Part shown: piece after piece, positions 1 to 7,321 of the stretch
Position numbering within the stretch: position 1 is the first letter of the stretch
Layout: every line of letters starts with the position of its first letter
Notes under the pieces: generated by a model
Seen by the model: the letters and a program-made list of their open reading frames with translations, nothing else
The model's database searches: none
Told to the model about the DNA's origin: nothing
Assembly: GCF_030766935.1 (NCBI RefSeq)
Contig: NZ_JASERL010000016.1
Span: forward strand, 1 to 64,000
DNA from: Streptomyces sp. KL109B
GTDB taxonomy: Bacteria; Actinomycetota; Actinomycetes; Streptomycetales; Streptomycetaceae
DNA: 64,000 nt
Reading direction: 5' to 3'
Program-made: the position numbers and the translations under genes

Positions 1-814
1 ACACGCGGGAGCGGTCGACGTCCTGCGTGAACGACGCGACGTAGTCATTGGCCGGCGTGACGAGGATGTCCTCGGCCGAACCGATCTGAACGATGCGGCC
101 GTCGCGCATGACGGCGATGTTGTCGCCCAGCCGCATGGCCTCGTTCAGGTCGTGGGTGATGAAGACGATCGTCTTCTTCAGCGTCTTCTGCAGCTCCAGC
201 AGCTGGTCCTGCATGTCACGACGGATCAGCGGGTCGAGCGCACTGAACGACTCGTCCATCAGCAGCAGATCGGCGTCCGTGGCCAGCGCACGGGCCAGGC
301 CCACACGCTGCTGCATACCGCCCGACAGCTCGTCCGGGAAGGACTTCTCCCACCCCTCCAGACCCGCCAGGCGCAGCGACTCGATCGCCCGCTCCTCGCG
401 CTCGGCGCGCGGCACACCCTGCACCTCCAGGCCGTACGCCGCGTTCTCCATCACGGAGCGGTGCGGGAACAGCGCGAAGTGCTGGAACACCATGCTGATC
501 TTGTGCGAACGCACCTCGCGCAGCTCGCGCGGCGACAGCGTCGTCAGGTCCTGACCGTCGAAACGGACGTGACCCGCCGTGGGCTCCAACAGCCCGTTCA
601 GCATGCGCAGGAGCGTGGACTTACCGGACCCGGACAGGCCCATGACCACGAAGATCTGGCCGGACTCGACCGTGAACGACGCGTCGATCACGGCGGCGGT
701 GGTTCCTTCGGCGCGCAACTCCTCACGGTCTGCACCGCTGCGGAGCTTCTCCACAGCCTCAGCGGGTCGTCTGCCGAACACCTTGTACAGGTCTTCGGCT
801 TCAAGCCTGGACAC
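1..814 (-). CDS. Glycine betaine/proline-type ABC transporter ATP-binding protein (C-terminus cut by window edge)
   Basis: This is the cytoplasmic ATPase of an osmoprotectant uptake ABC transporter of the ProV/OpuAA type. About 271 N-terminal residues are present and the rest lies beyond the left edge. Visible motifs are Walker A GLSGSGKST, Q-loop FQHF, ABC signature LSGGMQQR, Walker B LLLMDESFSALD and the switch ITHDLNEAMRLGDNIAVM. The ~45-residue N-terminal extension before Walker A is typical of betaine transporter ATPases. I chose the GTG at 814 because GAGAGG lies five bases upstream; the GTG at 820 overlaps that site. Permease and binding-protein genes would be expected further left. 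A palindrome and a strong hairpin lie in its leader. Confidence 0.88.
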   Translation of the reverse strand, partial: MSRLEAEDLYKVFGRRPAEAVEKLRSGADREELRAEGTTAAVIDASFTVESGQIFVVMGLSGSGKSTLLRMLNGLLEPTAGHVRFDGQDLTTLSPRELREVRSHKISMVFQHFALFPHRSVMENAAYGLEVQGVPRAEREERAIESLRLAGLEGWEKSFPDELSGGMQQRVGLARALATDADLLLMDESFSALDPLIRRDMQDQLLELQKTLKKTIVFITHDLNEAMRLGDNIAVMRDGRIVQIGSAEDILVTPANDYVASFTQDVDRSRV

Positions 815-838
815 ATACACCTCTCGGGTCGAACCAAC

Positions 839-867
839 ACGGCCCGCCTCCCCCGCCGGCGGGCCGT
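839..867 (-). promoter_or_regulatory. Strong hairpin in the leader of the betaine transporter mRNA
   Basis: A perfect 10-bp inverted repeat (ACGGCCCGCC with GGCGGGCCGT, 9-nt loop) ends about 25 nt before the GTG start. It would fold in the 5' leader and could affect translation or elongation. It is too small for a known osmolyte riboswitch such as the c-di-AMP class. Confidence 0.45.
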
Positions 868-905
868 AGAGCGACGCGGATCCGTCCGCTTGACCGACCC
901 GCCCA

Positions 906-920
906 CTTCAATAGTTGAAG
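906..920. promoter_or_regulatory. Palindromic operator candidate upstream of the betaine transporter
   Basis: CTTCAA-TAG-TTGAAG is a perfect 6-bp inverted repeat with a 3-bp centre, about 90 bp upstream of the ATPase start in AT-richer DNA. MarR/GbsR-type repressors often bind such sites and some control betaine uptake. The assignment to any regulator is inference. Confidence 0.4.
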
Positions 921-1063
921 CGCGGACCGGCTCTGCTCCGAGATGGCGCTTGCCCCCGTTTATGTGAACCAAACGAAGAAGTTACCCAGTTCACAGCACT
1001 TCACTCACACTGTTCACTTACTCACAGTCGGTAACTGTCAGTGGTGTGCGGCATGATGCGAGC

Positions 1064-2026
1064 GTGACCCAGACGACATCCACGAACTCCACGGCAGGAT
1101 CGGCGGACCGCCGCCTGATGCTGCTGGACACGGCATCTCTGTACTTCCGCGCCTACTTCGGGGTGCCGGACTCGGTGAGGGCCCCGGACGGCACTCCGGT
1201 GAATGCGGTGCGCGGGCTCCTCGAATTCATCACCCGTCTCGTCCACGACCACCGCCCCACGCACCTCGTGGCGTGCATGGACGCGGACTGGCGCCCCCAG
1301 TGGCGCGTCGACCTCATCCCCTCGTACAAGGCGCACCGCGTCGCGGAGGAGACCGCGGCCGGTTCGCCGGACGAGGAGGAGATCCCCGACACCCTCTCCC
1401 CGCAGGTCCCGGTCATCGAGGCGGTGCTCGACGCGCTGGGTATCGCGCGGGTGGGCGTGGAGGGGTACGAGGCGGACGACGTGATCGGCACGTTCACGGG
1501 CCGCGCCGAGGGCCCGGTCGACATCGTCACCGGCGACCGCGACCTCTTCCAGCTCGTCGACGACAAGCTGCAGCGCCGCGTCCTGTACCCGCTCAAGGGC
1601 GTCGGCACGCTGCAGGTGACGGACGAGGACCTGCTCCGCGAGAAGTACGGGGTGGACGGCGCCGGTTACGCGGACATGGCACTCCTGCGCGGCGACCCGA
1701 GCGACGGCCTGCCGGGCGTGCCGGGCGTCGGCGAGAAGACGGCGGCGAAGCTGCTCGCGCAGTACGGGGACCTGGCCGGGATCATGGCGGCGGTCGACGA
1801 CCCCAAGTCCAAGCTGACGCCGACCCAGCGCAAGCGGCTCGACGAGGCGCGCCCATATCTGGCGGTGGCCCCGACGGTGGTGCGCGTCGCGGGCGACGTA
1901 CCGCTGCCGAAGGTGGACACGACGCTGCCACGTGAGCCGCGCGACCCTGCGGCGCTCGACGACTTGGCGGCCCGCTGGGGCTTGGGAGGTTCTTTGCAAC
2001 GCCTCCTCATCACCCTCTCAGAATGA
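1064..2026 (+). CDS. Stand-alone 5'-3' exonuclease (PolA N-terminal domain-like)
   Basis: A protein of about 320 residues resembling only the 5'-nuclease domain of DNA polymerase I, probably acting on flaps or RNA primers in replication and repair. Metal-binding acidic motifs are visible: LLDTASLYFRAYFG, CMDADWRPQWR, YEADDVIGTF and TGDRDLFQLV, followed by the helix-three-turn-helix DNPG-type region GDPSDGLPGVPGVGEKTAAKLL split around GVGEKTAAK. No polymerase domain follows. The frame is open from GTG 1046; I prefer GTG 1064, six codons in, but neither has a clear ribosome binding site, so the transcript may be leaderless. The start is the uncertain part; the family call is firm. Confidence 0.88.
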   Translation: MTQTTSTNSTAGSADRRLMLLDTASLYFRAYFGVPDSVRAPDGTPVNAVRGLLEFITRLVHDHRPTHLVACMDADWRPQWRVDLIPSYKAHRVAEETAAGSPDEEEIPDTLSPQVPVIEAVLDALGIARVGVEGYEADDVIGTFTGRAEGPVDIVTGDRDLFQLVDDKLQRRVLYPLKGVGTLQVTDEDLLREKYGVDGAGYADMALLRGDPSDGLPGVPGVGEKTAAKLLAQYGDLAGIMAAVDDPKSKLTPTQRKRLDEARPYLAVAPTVVRVAGDVPLPKVDTTLPREPRDPAALDDLAARWGLGGSLQRLLITLSE

Positions 2027-2035
2027 GGTGTTAAC

Positions 2036-2049
2036 TTAGGCATACCTAA
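2036..2049. promoter_or_regulatory. Iron box (DmdR/IdeR-type operator)
   Basis: TTAGGCATACCTAA is a 5-4-5 palindrome matching the core of the actinobacterial iron box (TTAGGTTAGGCTAACCTAA consensus). It begins 10 bp after the exonuclease stop and 26 bp before the siderophore-interacting protein start, so it is placed to repress that gene when iron is plentiful. Confidence 0.85.
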
Positions 2050-2074
2050 CTAGCAGTGGATCGAGGGAGACCCC

Positions 2075-2911
2075 ATGGCCGAGCGCCCCGCACGCCCGCC
2101 CCGCAAGGCCCGCTCCGCACAGGTTGTGCGCGCCGAGAGCCTCACGCCCCACATGCGGCGGGTGGTGCTCGGCGGGCAGGGCCTCGCGGACTTCCCGCAG
2201 GAGCTCGAACACACCGACCACTACGTCAAGTTGCTCTTCGCGCCGCCCGGCGTCAGCTACGACGAGCCCTTCGACATGGCCCGCATCCGCGAGGAACTCC
2301 CCCGCGACCAGTGGCCGGTGACGCGTACGTACACGGTGCGCGCCTGGGACCCGAGCGCCCTCGAGCTCACCCTCGACTTCGTGGTGCACGGCGACGAGGG
2401 CCTGGCCGGCCCGTGGGCGGCGGCCGCCGAACCCGGCCAGACCATCCACCTGATGGGCCCCGGCGGCGCCTACCACCCCGACACCACGGCCGACTGGCAC
2501 CTCATCGCGGGCGACGAGAGCGCCCTCCCTGCGATCGCCGCCGCCCTCGAAGCGCTCCCCGAGGGTGCCCGGGCCCACGCCTTCATCGAGGTCGAGAACC
2601 CCGACGAAGAGCAGAAGATCGACTCCCCGGCCCCGGTCACCTGGCTGCACCGCGCGGGCCGCCCGGTCGGCCAGGCCCTCATCGATTCGGTCACGGGCCT
2701 GGACTTCCCCGAGGGCCGCGTCCACGCCTTCGTCCACGGCGAGGCCGGCTTCGTCAAGGAACTCCGCCGCCACCTCCGCAAGGACCGCGCCATCCCCCGC
2801 GAGGACCTCTCCATCTCCGGCTACTGGCGCCTCGGCCACAACGAGGACGGCTGGCAAGCCTCCAAGCGCGACTGGAACGCCCAGGTCGAGGCCGAACAGG
2901 AAGCCCCCTGA
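2075..2911 (+). CDS. Siderophore-interacting FAD/NAD(P)H ferric reductase
   Basis: A 278-residue protein of the SIP/ViuB family, cytosolic flavoproteins that reduce ferric siderophores to release iron. The FAD-binding motif RTYTVR lies near residue 90, followed by the family signature LDFVVHGDEGLAGPWA and the phosphate loop GQTIHLMGPGG. A C-terminal nucleotide-binding half ends in the typical SGYWRLGHNEDGW. The ATG at 2075 has the ribosome binding site GAGGGAG. The iron box immediately upstream independently supports an iron-uptake role. The gene stands alone with no siderophore synthesis genes nearby. Confidence 0.93.
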   Translation: MAERPARPPRKARSAQVVRAESLTPHMRRVVLGGQGLADFPQELEHTDHYVKLLFAPPGVSYDEPFDMARIREELPRDQWPVTRTYTVRAWDPSALELTLDFVVHGDEGLAGPWAAAAEPGQTIHLMGPGGAYHPDTTADWHLIAGDESALPAIAAALEALPEGARAHAFIEVENPDEEQKIDSPAPVTWLHRAGRPVGQALIDSVTGLDFPEGRVHAFVHGEAGFVKELRRHLRKDRAIPREDLSISGYWRLGHNEDGWQASKRDWNAQVEAEQEAP

Positions 2912-2913
2912 CC

Positions 2914-2998
2914 ACCGACGACTTCCAATTCCCGGCCGCCCACCGACGGCCTCCAGTTCCCGGCCGCCCACCGACGGTCTCCAGTGTCCGGTTTCCGG
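2914..2998. repeat. 28-bp tandem repeat, about three units
   Basis: Three successive units begin ACCGACG at 2914, 2942 and 2970. Units 1 and 2 differ at only a few positions and unit 3 diverges at its end. The array starts 3 bp after the SIP stop. At 3018-3044 a GC-rich run repeats GCGCCGG several times. No gene is supported between 2912 and 3192. Confidence 0.8.
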
Positions 2999-3104
2999 CA
3001 ACGAGGGACGCCGGTCCCCGGCGCCGGGCGCCGGGCGCCGGGCGCCCCATCCCAAGGCCTCAGCGGCGGGCGACCAAATCAAGCCCCGAGCGGCGGGTGA
3101 CCCC

Positions 3105-3155
3105 AAATCAAGCCCCTGCGGCGATTGAGCAGCGGGGTCCGGGGCAGCGCCCCGC
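3105..3155. repeat. Dispersed ~50-bp intergenic repeat, copy A
   Basis: This copy runs from AAATCAAGCCCC through GCGATTGAG to the GC-rich hairpin-forming GGGGCAGCGCCCC. The reverse complements of 34272-34321 and 48541-48590 align with it almost base for base. A partial copy of its first ~15 bases lies at 3076-3090, so the left part was duplicated locally. Confidence 0.8.
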
Positions 3156-3192
3156 GACCGCGCCCCCGTCGCCGCGCCTACCCTTGACCCAC

Positions 3193-4173
3193 GTGAGAAG
3201 ACGCAAGCGCCCCACCCCACCCCCCTCCCCGCTGGCGCAGCGCTCCGGCATCGACGCCGTCCGCGTCCGCATGCCCGCCACCCCAGCGGAGCGCACCGTG
3301 CGGGACCACCTCGTCGCCCGCCTCCCCGCCCCGGCCGACGTGATCGACGCCATGATCGCCCAGGGCGCCTTCGTCACCGCCGACGGCACCCCCGTCACCC
3401 CCGACACCCCCTACGAGATCGGCGGCAACGTCTGGTTCCACCGGGACCTCGCCCCCGAGCCCCCCGTGCCGTACGACGTCGAGGTCGTGTACCGCGACGA
3501 GCACATCGTGATCGCCGACAAGCCGCACTTCCTCGCCACGACACCGCGCGGCAGCCACGTCACCGAGACCGCGCTCGCCCGCCTCCGCCGCGACCTCGGC
3601 ATCGAGCGCCTCAGCCCGGCCCACCGCCTCGACCGCCTCACCGCAGGCCTCGTGCTGTTCGTGGTGCGGCCCGAGGACCGCGGCCGGTACCAGACCCTGT
3701 TCCGCGACCGCCGCGTCACCAAGAAGTACGAGGCGGTCGCCGCGTACGACCCACAGGTGACGCTCCCCGTCACCCTGCGCTCACGCATCGAGAAGGCGCC
3801 GGGGCGGCTCGCCGCGTTCGAGGTGCCGGGCGCCGAGCCCAACGCCCAGAGCCACATCGAACTGGCCGACCACAAGGGGGACTTGGGGCTCTACCACCTC
3901 ACCCCGCACACCGGCCGCACGCACCAACTGCGCGTCCACATGAACCGCGTCGGCCTGCCGATCCTCGGCGACCCCCTCTTCCCGGAGACCGTCGAGCCGA
4001 CACCGGCGCCGGACGACTTCCGACGCCCCCTCCAACTCCTGTCCCGCACCCTGGAGTTCACGGATCCGGTGACAGGCCGTGAGCACCACTTCATGAGTCG
4101 AAGGGAACTCACGGCCTGGACCGCGTACGAGAAGTGGAACCGGGAGCCCCGCCAGGAACCCCAAGAACCCTAG
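3193..4173 (+). CDS. RluA-family RNA pseudouridine synthase
   Basis: A 326-residue RluA-type enzyme that converts specific uridines in rRNA or tRNA to pseudouridine. The catalytic aspartate is in HRLDRLTAGLVLFV (about residue 145). The family motif RTHQLRVHMNRVGLPILGDP follows near residue 245. A basic N-terminus and an S4-like segment precede the catalytic domain. The frame stays open far upstream through the SIP gene, but sequence before GTG 3193 is a shadow of that gene and of repeats, so I start at 3193. The last codons and stop lie inside a 9-bp tandem repeat. The RNA target cannot be told from the sequence. Confidence 0.9.
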   Translation: MRRRKRPTPPPSPLAQRSGIDAVRVRMPATPAERTVRDHLVARLPAPADVIDAMIAQGAFVTADGTPVTPDTPYEIGGNVWFHRDLAPEPPVPYDVEVVYRDEHIVIADKPHFLATTPRGSHVTETALARLRRDLGIERLSPAHRLDRLTAGLVLFVVRPEDRGRYQTLFRDRRVTKKYEAVAAYDPQVTLPVTLRSRIEKAPGRLAAFEVPGAEPNAQSHIELADHKGDLGLYHLTPHTGRTHQLRVHMNRVGLPILGDPLFPETVEPTPAPDDFRRPLQLLSRTLEFTDPVTGREHHFMSRRELTAWTAYEKWNREPRQEPQEP

Positions 4174-4222
4174 GAACCCTAGGAACCCCAAGAACCCTAG
4201 GAACCGGAACCCTAGGAACCCG
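4156..4222. repeat. 9-bp minisatellite between convergent genes
   Basis: Units GAACCCTAG and GAACCCCAA alternate for about seven copies. The array supplies the last residues and TAG stop of the pseudouridine synthase and ends 2 bp before the conservon P450 stop. It contains several CCTAGG sites, although CTAG is uncommon in such genomes. No ordinary terminator hairpin is seen here. Confidence 0.85.
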
Positions 4223-4224
4223 GC

Positions 4225-5778
4225 TCACTCACCACGCCACCACCGCAGGAACCGCTGCCACACACCACGCTTGACCGGCTCCTGCGCCTCCGGATACCCG
4301 TACGGGCGCGGCGCGTGTGCGACGGGATCGGGAGCCGCGGCCACCGGCGTCGCGACCGGCTGCGGCGTCGACGACGGCGCGGGCGGCGGCGTGGGCGGCA
4401 CGCCCGAACCGACCCGCCACTCCGGCCGCTGCGCCGGCAACTGCCCCGGCTGGGACTTCACGTCCTGCGGCGGCCGCGGCGTGAAGTCCACCGGCAGCTC
4501 CACCAGGTGCCGCCCCATGATCGTCGACGTCCACCTCAACTCGCTCTCGGGTACCTCGAGTTCGGCGTCGGGCAGCCGCATCAGGAACGCGTCGACGCCG
4601 ATCTCCGCCACCGCACGCCCGATGTCCTGCCCGGGGCACTCGTGCGGCCCGCCGCCGAACGCGAGGTGCGAGCGGTTGCCCATCATGTGGGCGCCGGGTT
4701 CGGGCCGCACCCTCGGGTCCGCGTTGCCCGGCTGGATGCCGAAGATCAGGCCGTCCCCGGCACGGATGCGCTGCCCGCCCAGCTCCGTGTCCGCCTTGGC
4801 GAAGTAGCCGATGTTGGCGCTGAACGGCGGCTCGTCCCACAGCGACTGCTCGACCGCCTCCGGCACGGTCATCTGCCCGCCGTTGAGCCGCGCGCGGAAC
4901 CGTGGGTCGGTGAGCACGACCCGCAGCACGTTGGCGATGAGGTTGGCCCCGCCCTCGTGCGTGGCGATGAGGATGACCCGCAGATGCTGCGCGACCTCGT
5001 CGTCGGTGAGCGCGGCGGGGGCGGCGATGAGGGCGCTGGTGAAGTCGTCCTCAAGCAGCTCGGCGCGACGCCGCACGGCGAGGTCCATCAGGATGCCCAT
5101 GATGTACTCGTTGCTCGCGACGGCCGTCTCGCTGCCCCTGAGCAGATCGCGGGCGGCCTGCACGAAGCGCTCGCTGTACGCCTCGGGGGCGCCCAGCACC
5201 TCCAGCATCACCATCATCGGAAGGTGCTCGGCGAACTCGCTGACGACCTCGCAGGTGCCGCGCTCGGAGAACCGGTTGATGATCTCCTGCGTGGCCCGGT
5301 TGATGGAGCGGCGCAGCTCACGGTGGACCACGGTGTCGACGGCGGCGGTGACCGCGCTGCGCAGCCGTAGGTGCTCGGATCCCTCCTCCATCGAGCACAT
5401 GGGCTGCCAGGTGAAGACCGGGGCGAGCGGGTGCGTGGGCTTGACGGTGCCGTCCTTGATGGCGCTCCAGTTGCGGGAGTCCCGGTTGAACAGGGCGGTG
5501 GTGCTCACCATTTGGAGGTTCTCGGTGTGCCCGAGCACCGCCCACATGGGTACGTCCTCGTGGATGAGGGCCGGGGCGACAGGACCGTACTCGGCGCGGA
5601 GCTTCTCGTACACACCGGCGAGGTCCGCGTCCGCCTCGGGCCCGTACAGCCGGCGCAGTCCGTCGGGGCCGAGGGCGTGCATGGGGCAGCCCGGCGGCGG
5701 CGCGAGCGAGGTATCCGCGGGGGCGTCGTATCCGGTGGACGACGTGGACGACTGTGGGGGCTGGGAGGATGACGTCAC
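4225..5778 (-). CDS. rarE: Conservon cytochrome P450, CYP157-like, lacking ExxR
   Basis: A 517-residue P450 ending the conservon operon, 85 bp after the GTPase gene. The haem loop FGGGPHECPGQ has the ligand Cys381. The K-helix reads EQSLW at 310-314 where ExxR is expected, as reported for the CYP157 family. The I-helix reads HEGGAN at 274-279, with Gly replacing the usual oxygen-activating Thr. Residues ~434-500 are a Pro/Ala-rich tail ending in a basic-aromatic helix, VWQRFLRWWRGE, which may touch the membrane. Family knowledge places such P450s downstream of the GTPase signalling module; the substrate is unknown. The symbol follows S. griseus/S. coelicolor conservon naming and is inferred from context. 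Confidence 0.9.
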   Translation of the reverse strand: MTSSSQPPQSSTSSTGYDAPADTSLAPPPGCPMHALGPDGLRRLYGPEADADLAGVYEKLRAEYGPVAPALIHEDVPMWAVLGHTENLQMVSTTALFNRDSRNWSAIKDGTVKPTHPLAPVFTWQPMCSMEEGSEHLRLRSAVTAAVDTVVHRELRRSINRATQEIINRFSERGTCEVVSEFAEHLPMMVMLEVLGAPEAYSERFVQAARDLLRGSETAVASNEYIMGILMDLAVRRRAELLEDDFTSALIAAPAALTDDEVAQHLRVILIATHEGGANLIANVLRVVLTDPRFRARLNGGQMTVPEAVEQSLWDEPPFSANIGYFAKADTELGGQRIRAGDGLIFGIQPGNADPRVRPEPGAHMMGNRSHLAFGGGPHECPGQDIGRAVAEIGVDAFLMRLPDAELEVPESELRWTSTIMGRHLVELPVDFTPRPPQDVKSQPGQLPAQRPEWRVGSGVPPTPPPAPSSTPQPVATPVAAAPDPVAHAPRPYGYPEAQEPVKRGVWQRFLRWWRGE

Positions 5779-5863
5779 AAGAACGCTCCGGTCGGTGTGG
5801 TCGACTGACGGGTGGTGAGAGTGACGGACGACGGTGGGGGGACGGGATGGGGACGCGGGGGGC

Positions 5864-6529
5864 TCAAGCGCGGTGCAGCGCCATCTCGTGCAGGAACCGC
5901 ATCAGCGTGAGCAGCACCTCGCGGCTCGACGCCCTGCGGCGTACGTCGCAGTCGATGATGGGGACGTAACTGTCCAGGTCGAGGGCGTGCCGCAGCTCCT
6001 CGGTGGGGTAGCGCGGCCCGTCGGGGAAGGTGTTGTTGGCGATCACGAACGGGACGCCGCGCTCCTCCAGCCGCCCGATGACGTCGAAGCTGACCTTGAG
6101 GCGGCGGGTGTCGACGAGCACGACGGCGCCGAGCGCGCCTTCGAAGAGCCCGTTCCACAGGAACCAGAACCGCTCCTGCCCCGGCGTGCCGAAGAGGTAC
6201 AGGACGAGTTCCTCGGTGATCCCGATGCGGCCGAAGTCCATCGCCACGGTGGTCGCGGTCTTGGTGTCCGAGCCGTAGTTGTCGTCGACGCCGATGCCCG
6301 CCTGCGTCATGGTCTCTTCGGTGGTGAGCGGGCGGATCTCGCTGACGGAGCCGACCATGGTGGTCTTGCCGACGCCGAAGCCGCCCACGATGACGATCTT
6401 GACGGCGGAGGTGACGGTGTCGGGCAGCCGCTCCTCGGCCCGCGGGCCGGGGATGTGCACGGTCGTCGCGGTGTCGGTACCTGTGCCGGGGCCGGGGCCT
6501 GTCGCGCTGTCAGAGCTTCTGTAGTCCAT
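5864..6529 (-). CDS. rarD: Conservon GTPase (CvnD/RarD type)
   Basis: A 221-residue small GTP-binding protein of the conservon family, thought to act as a switch in a membrane-associated signalling complex. G1 is GGFGVGKTT (about residues 49-57), G3 is FGTPGQER, and the G4 region reads FVIANNTF rather than the classical NKxD, which is common in this family. The start ATG at 6529 overlaps the end of the DUF742 gene by 20 bp, implying translational coupling. The N-terminal ~35 residues are Gly/Thr-rich and likely disordered. Confidence 0.93.
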   Translation of the reverse strand: MDYRSSDSATGPGPGTGTDTATTVHIPGPRAEERLPDTVTSAVKIVIVGGFGVGKTTMVGSVSEIRPLTTEETMTQAGIGVDDNYGSDTKTATTVAMDFGRIGITEELVLYLFGTPGQERFWFLWNGLFEGALGAVVLVDTRRLKVSFDVIGRLEERGVPFVIANNTFPDGPRYPTEELRHALDLDSYVPIIDCDVRRRASSREVLLTLMRFLHEMALHRA

Positions 6530-6917
6530 GCATCACCGCTTCGAGAAGGGAACGGTCCGCGACCGCGCCTCGGATCACCGGCGCGCGCGCCTGCACGAGA
6601 TCGGCCGCGAGGAGTTCGCCGAGCAGCACGGTGACCACGCTGAACGGCAGTTGGAGGTAGGCCGAGATCTCAGCCGTCGACAGGGGGGTCTTGCACAGCC
6701 GTATGACCGCGGCCTGTTCGGGCGGGGCCGAGGGCGGCGGTTCGCCGCGCGCCACGATCAGCGTCACCAGGTCGAGCGGCGCGCGCTCGCTGCCGTCGGT
6801 GCCTCCCGTGATGACGTAGAGGCGCTCGGGGTCGGGCTTTCCGCTGTTCTGCGGTGCCCGGCGCTCGCGTTTGGGCGGCGGTTCCCGGAAGGGGGGTTCT
6901 GGTGGGCGGTGCGTCAT
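6510..6917 (-). CDS. rarC: Conservon DUF742 protein (CvnC/RarC type)
   Basis: A 135-residue DUF742 protein, the third conservon component. It has a Pro-rich basic N-terminus, then RLYVITGGTDG and a winged-helix-like core (LSTAEISAYLQLPFSVVTVL). Its ATG at 6917 overlaps the roadblock gene stop as ATGA. A longer open frame to 7364 exists, but it runs through the roadblock gene and has no support. Its biochemical role is not established. Confidence 0.92.
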   Translation of the reverse strand: MTHRPPEPPFREPPPKRERRAPQNSGKPDPERLYVITGGTDGSERAPLDLVTLIVARGEPPPSAPPEQAAVIRLCKTPLSTAEISAYLQLPFSVVTVLLGELLAADLVQARAPVIRGAVADRSLLEAVMHGLQKL

Positions 6918-7321
6918 ACGGTCTGGCCGTTGCGCCGGGGCGGGCTCGTCAGGTGGGCGCCGATCCGGATGACGAGATCGCGCATCTGGTGACTGACGAG
7001 GCCCGCGTCGACGAACTGGTCGGCCAGCACGGCGAGATAGGCGCCCTTCCCCGCGGCCATCAGATAGAAGAAGCCGGCGTCGACCTCGATGATGACCATG
7101 TTCATCTGGCCGCTGCTGTCGGGGATTTCCGTGGCGACGGCGGACGCGAGTGACTGAAGTCCCGCGCAGGCGGCGGCGATCCGGTCGGCGGCGTCCGGGT
7201 CGCCGCCGTAGCGGGCGATGCGCAGGCCGTCCGAGGAGAGCACCACCACCTGACGCACCTGGGGCACGCACTCGGCGAGCTCCTTGAGCATCCAGTCGAA
7301 ATTGGCCCGTTGTTGGATCAC
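6914..7321 (-). CDS. rarB: Conservon roadblock/LC7 protein (CvnB/RarB type)
   Basis: A 135-residue roadblock/LC7-domain protein. The family fold is visible in FDWMLKELAECVPQVRQVVV followed by SSDGLRIARYGG and the C-terminal MVIIEVDAGFFYLMAAGKGA. In conservons it is thought to bridge the sensor kinase and the GTPase, possibly as a GTPase regulator. It starts at GTG 7321, overlapping the kinase stop as GTGA, so the kinase, roadblock and DUF742 genes are all coupled. Confidence 0.93.
   Translation of the reverse strand: MIQQRANFDWMLKELAECVPQVRQVVVLSSDGLRIARYGGDPDAADRIAAACAGLQSLASAVATEIPDSSGQMNMVIIEVDAGFFYLMAAGKGAYLAVLADQFVDAGLVSHQMRDLVIRIGAHLTSPPRRNGQTV

Noticed and set aside
820..1045. Possible c-di-AMP (ydaO) riboswitch before the betaine transporter
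   Set aside because: The leader between the dyad and the start is under 100 nt and holds only one hairpin, too small for that class.
2056..3192. In-frame N-terminal extension of the pseudouridine synthase
   Set aside because: It runs through the SIP gene in another frame and through tandem repeats; the recognisable protein starts near 3193.
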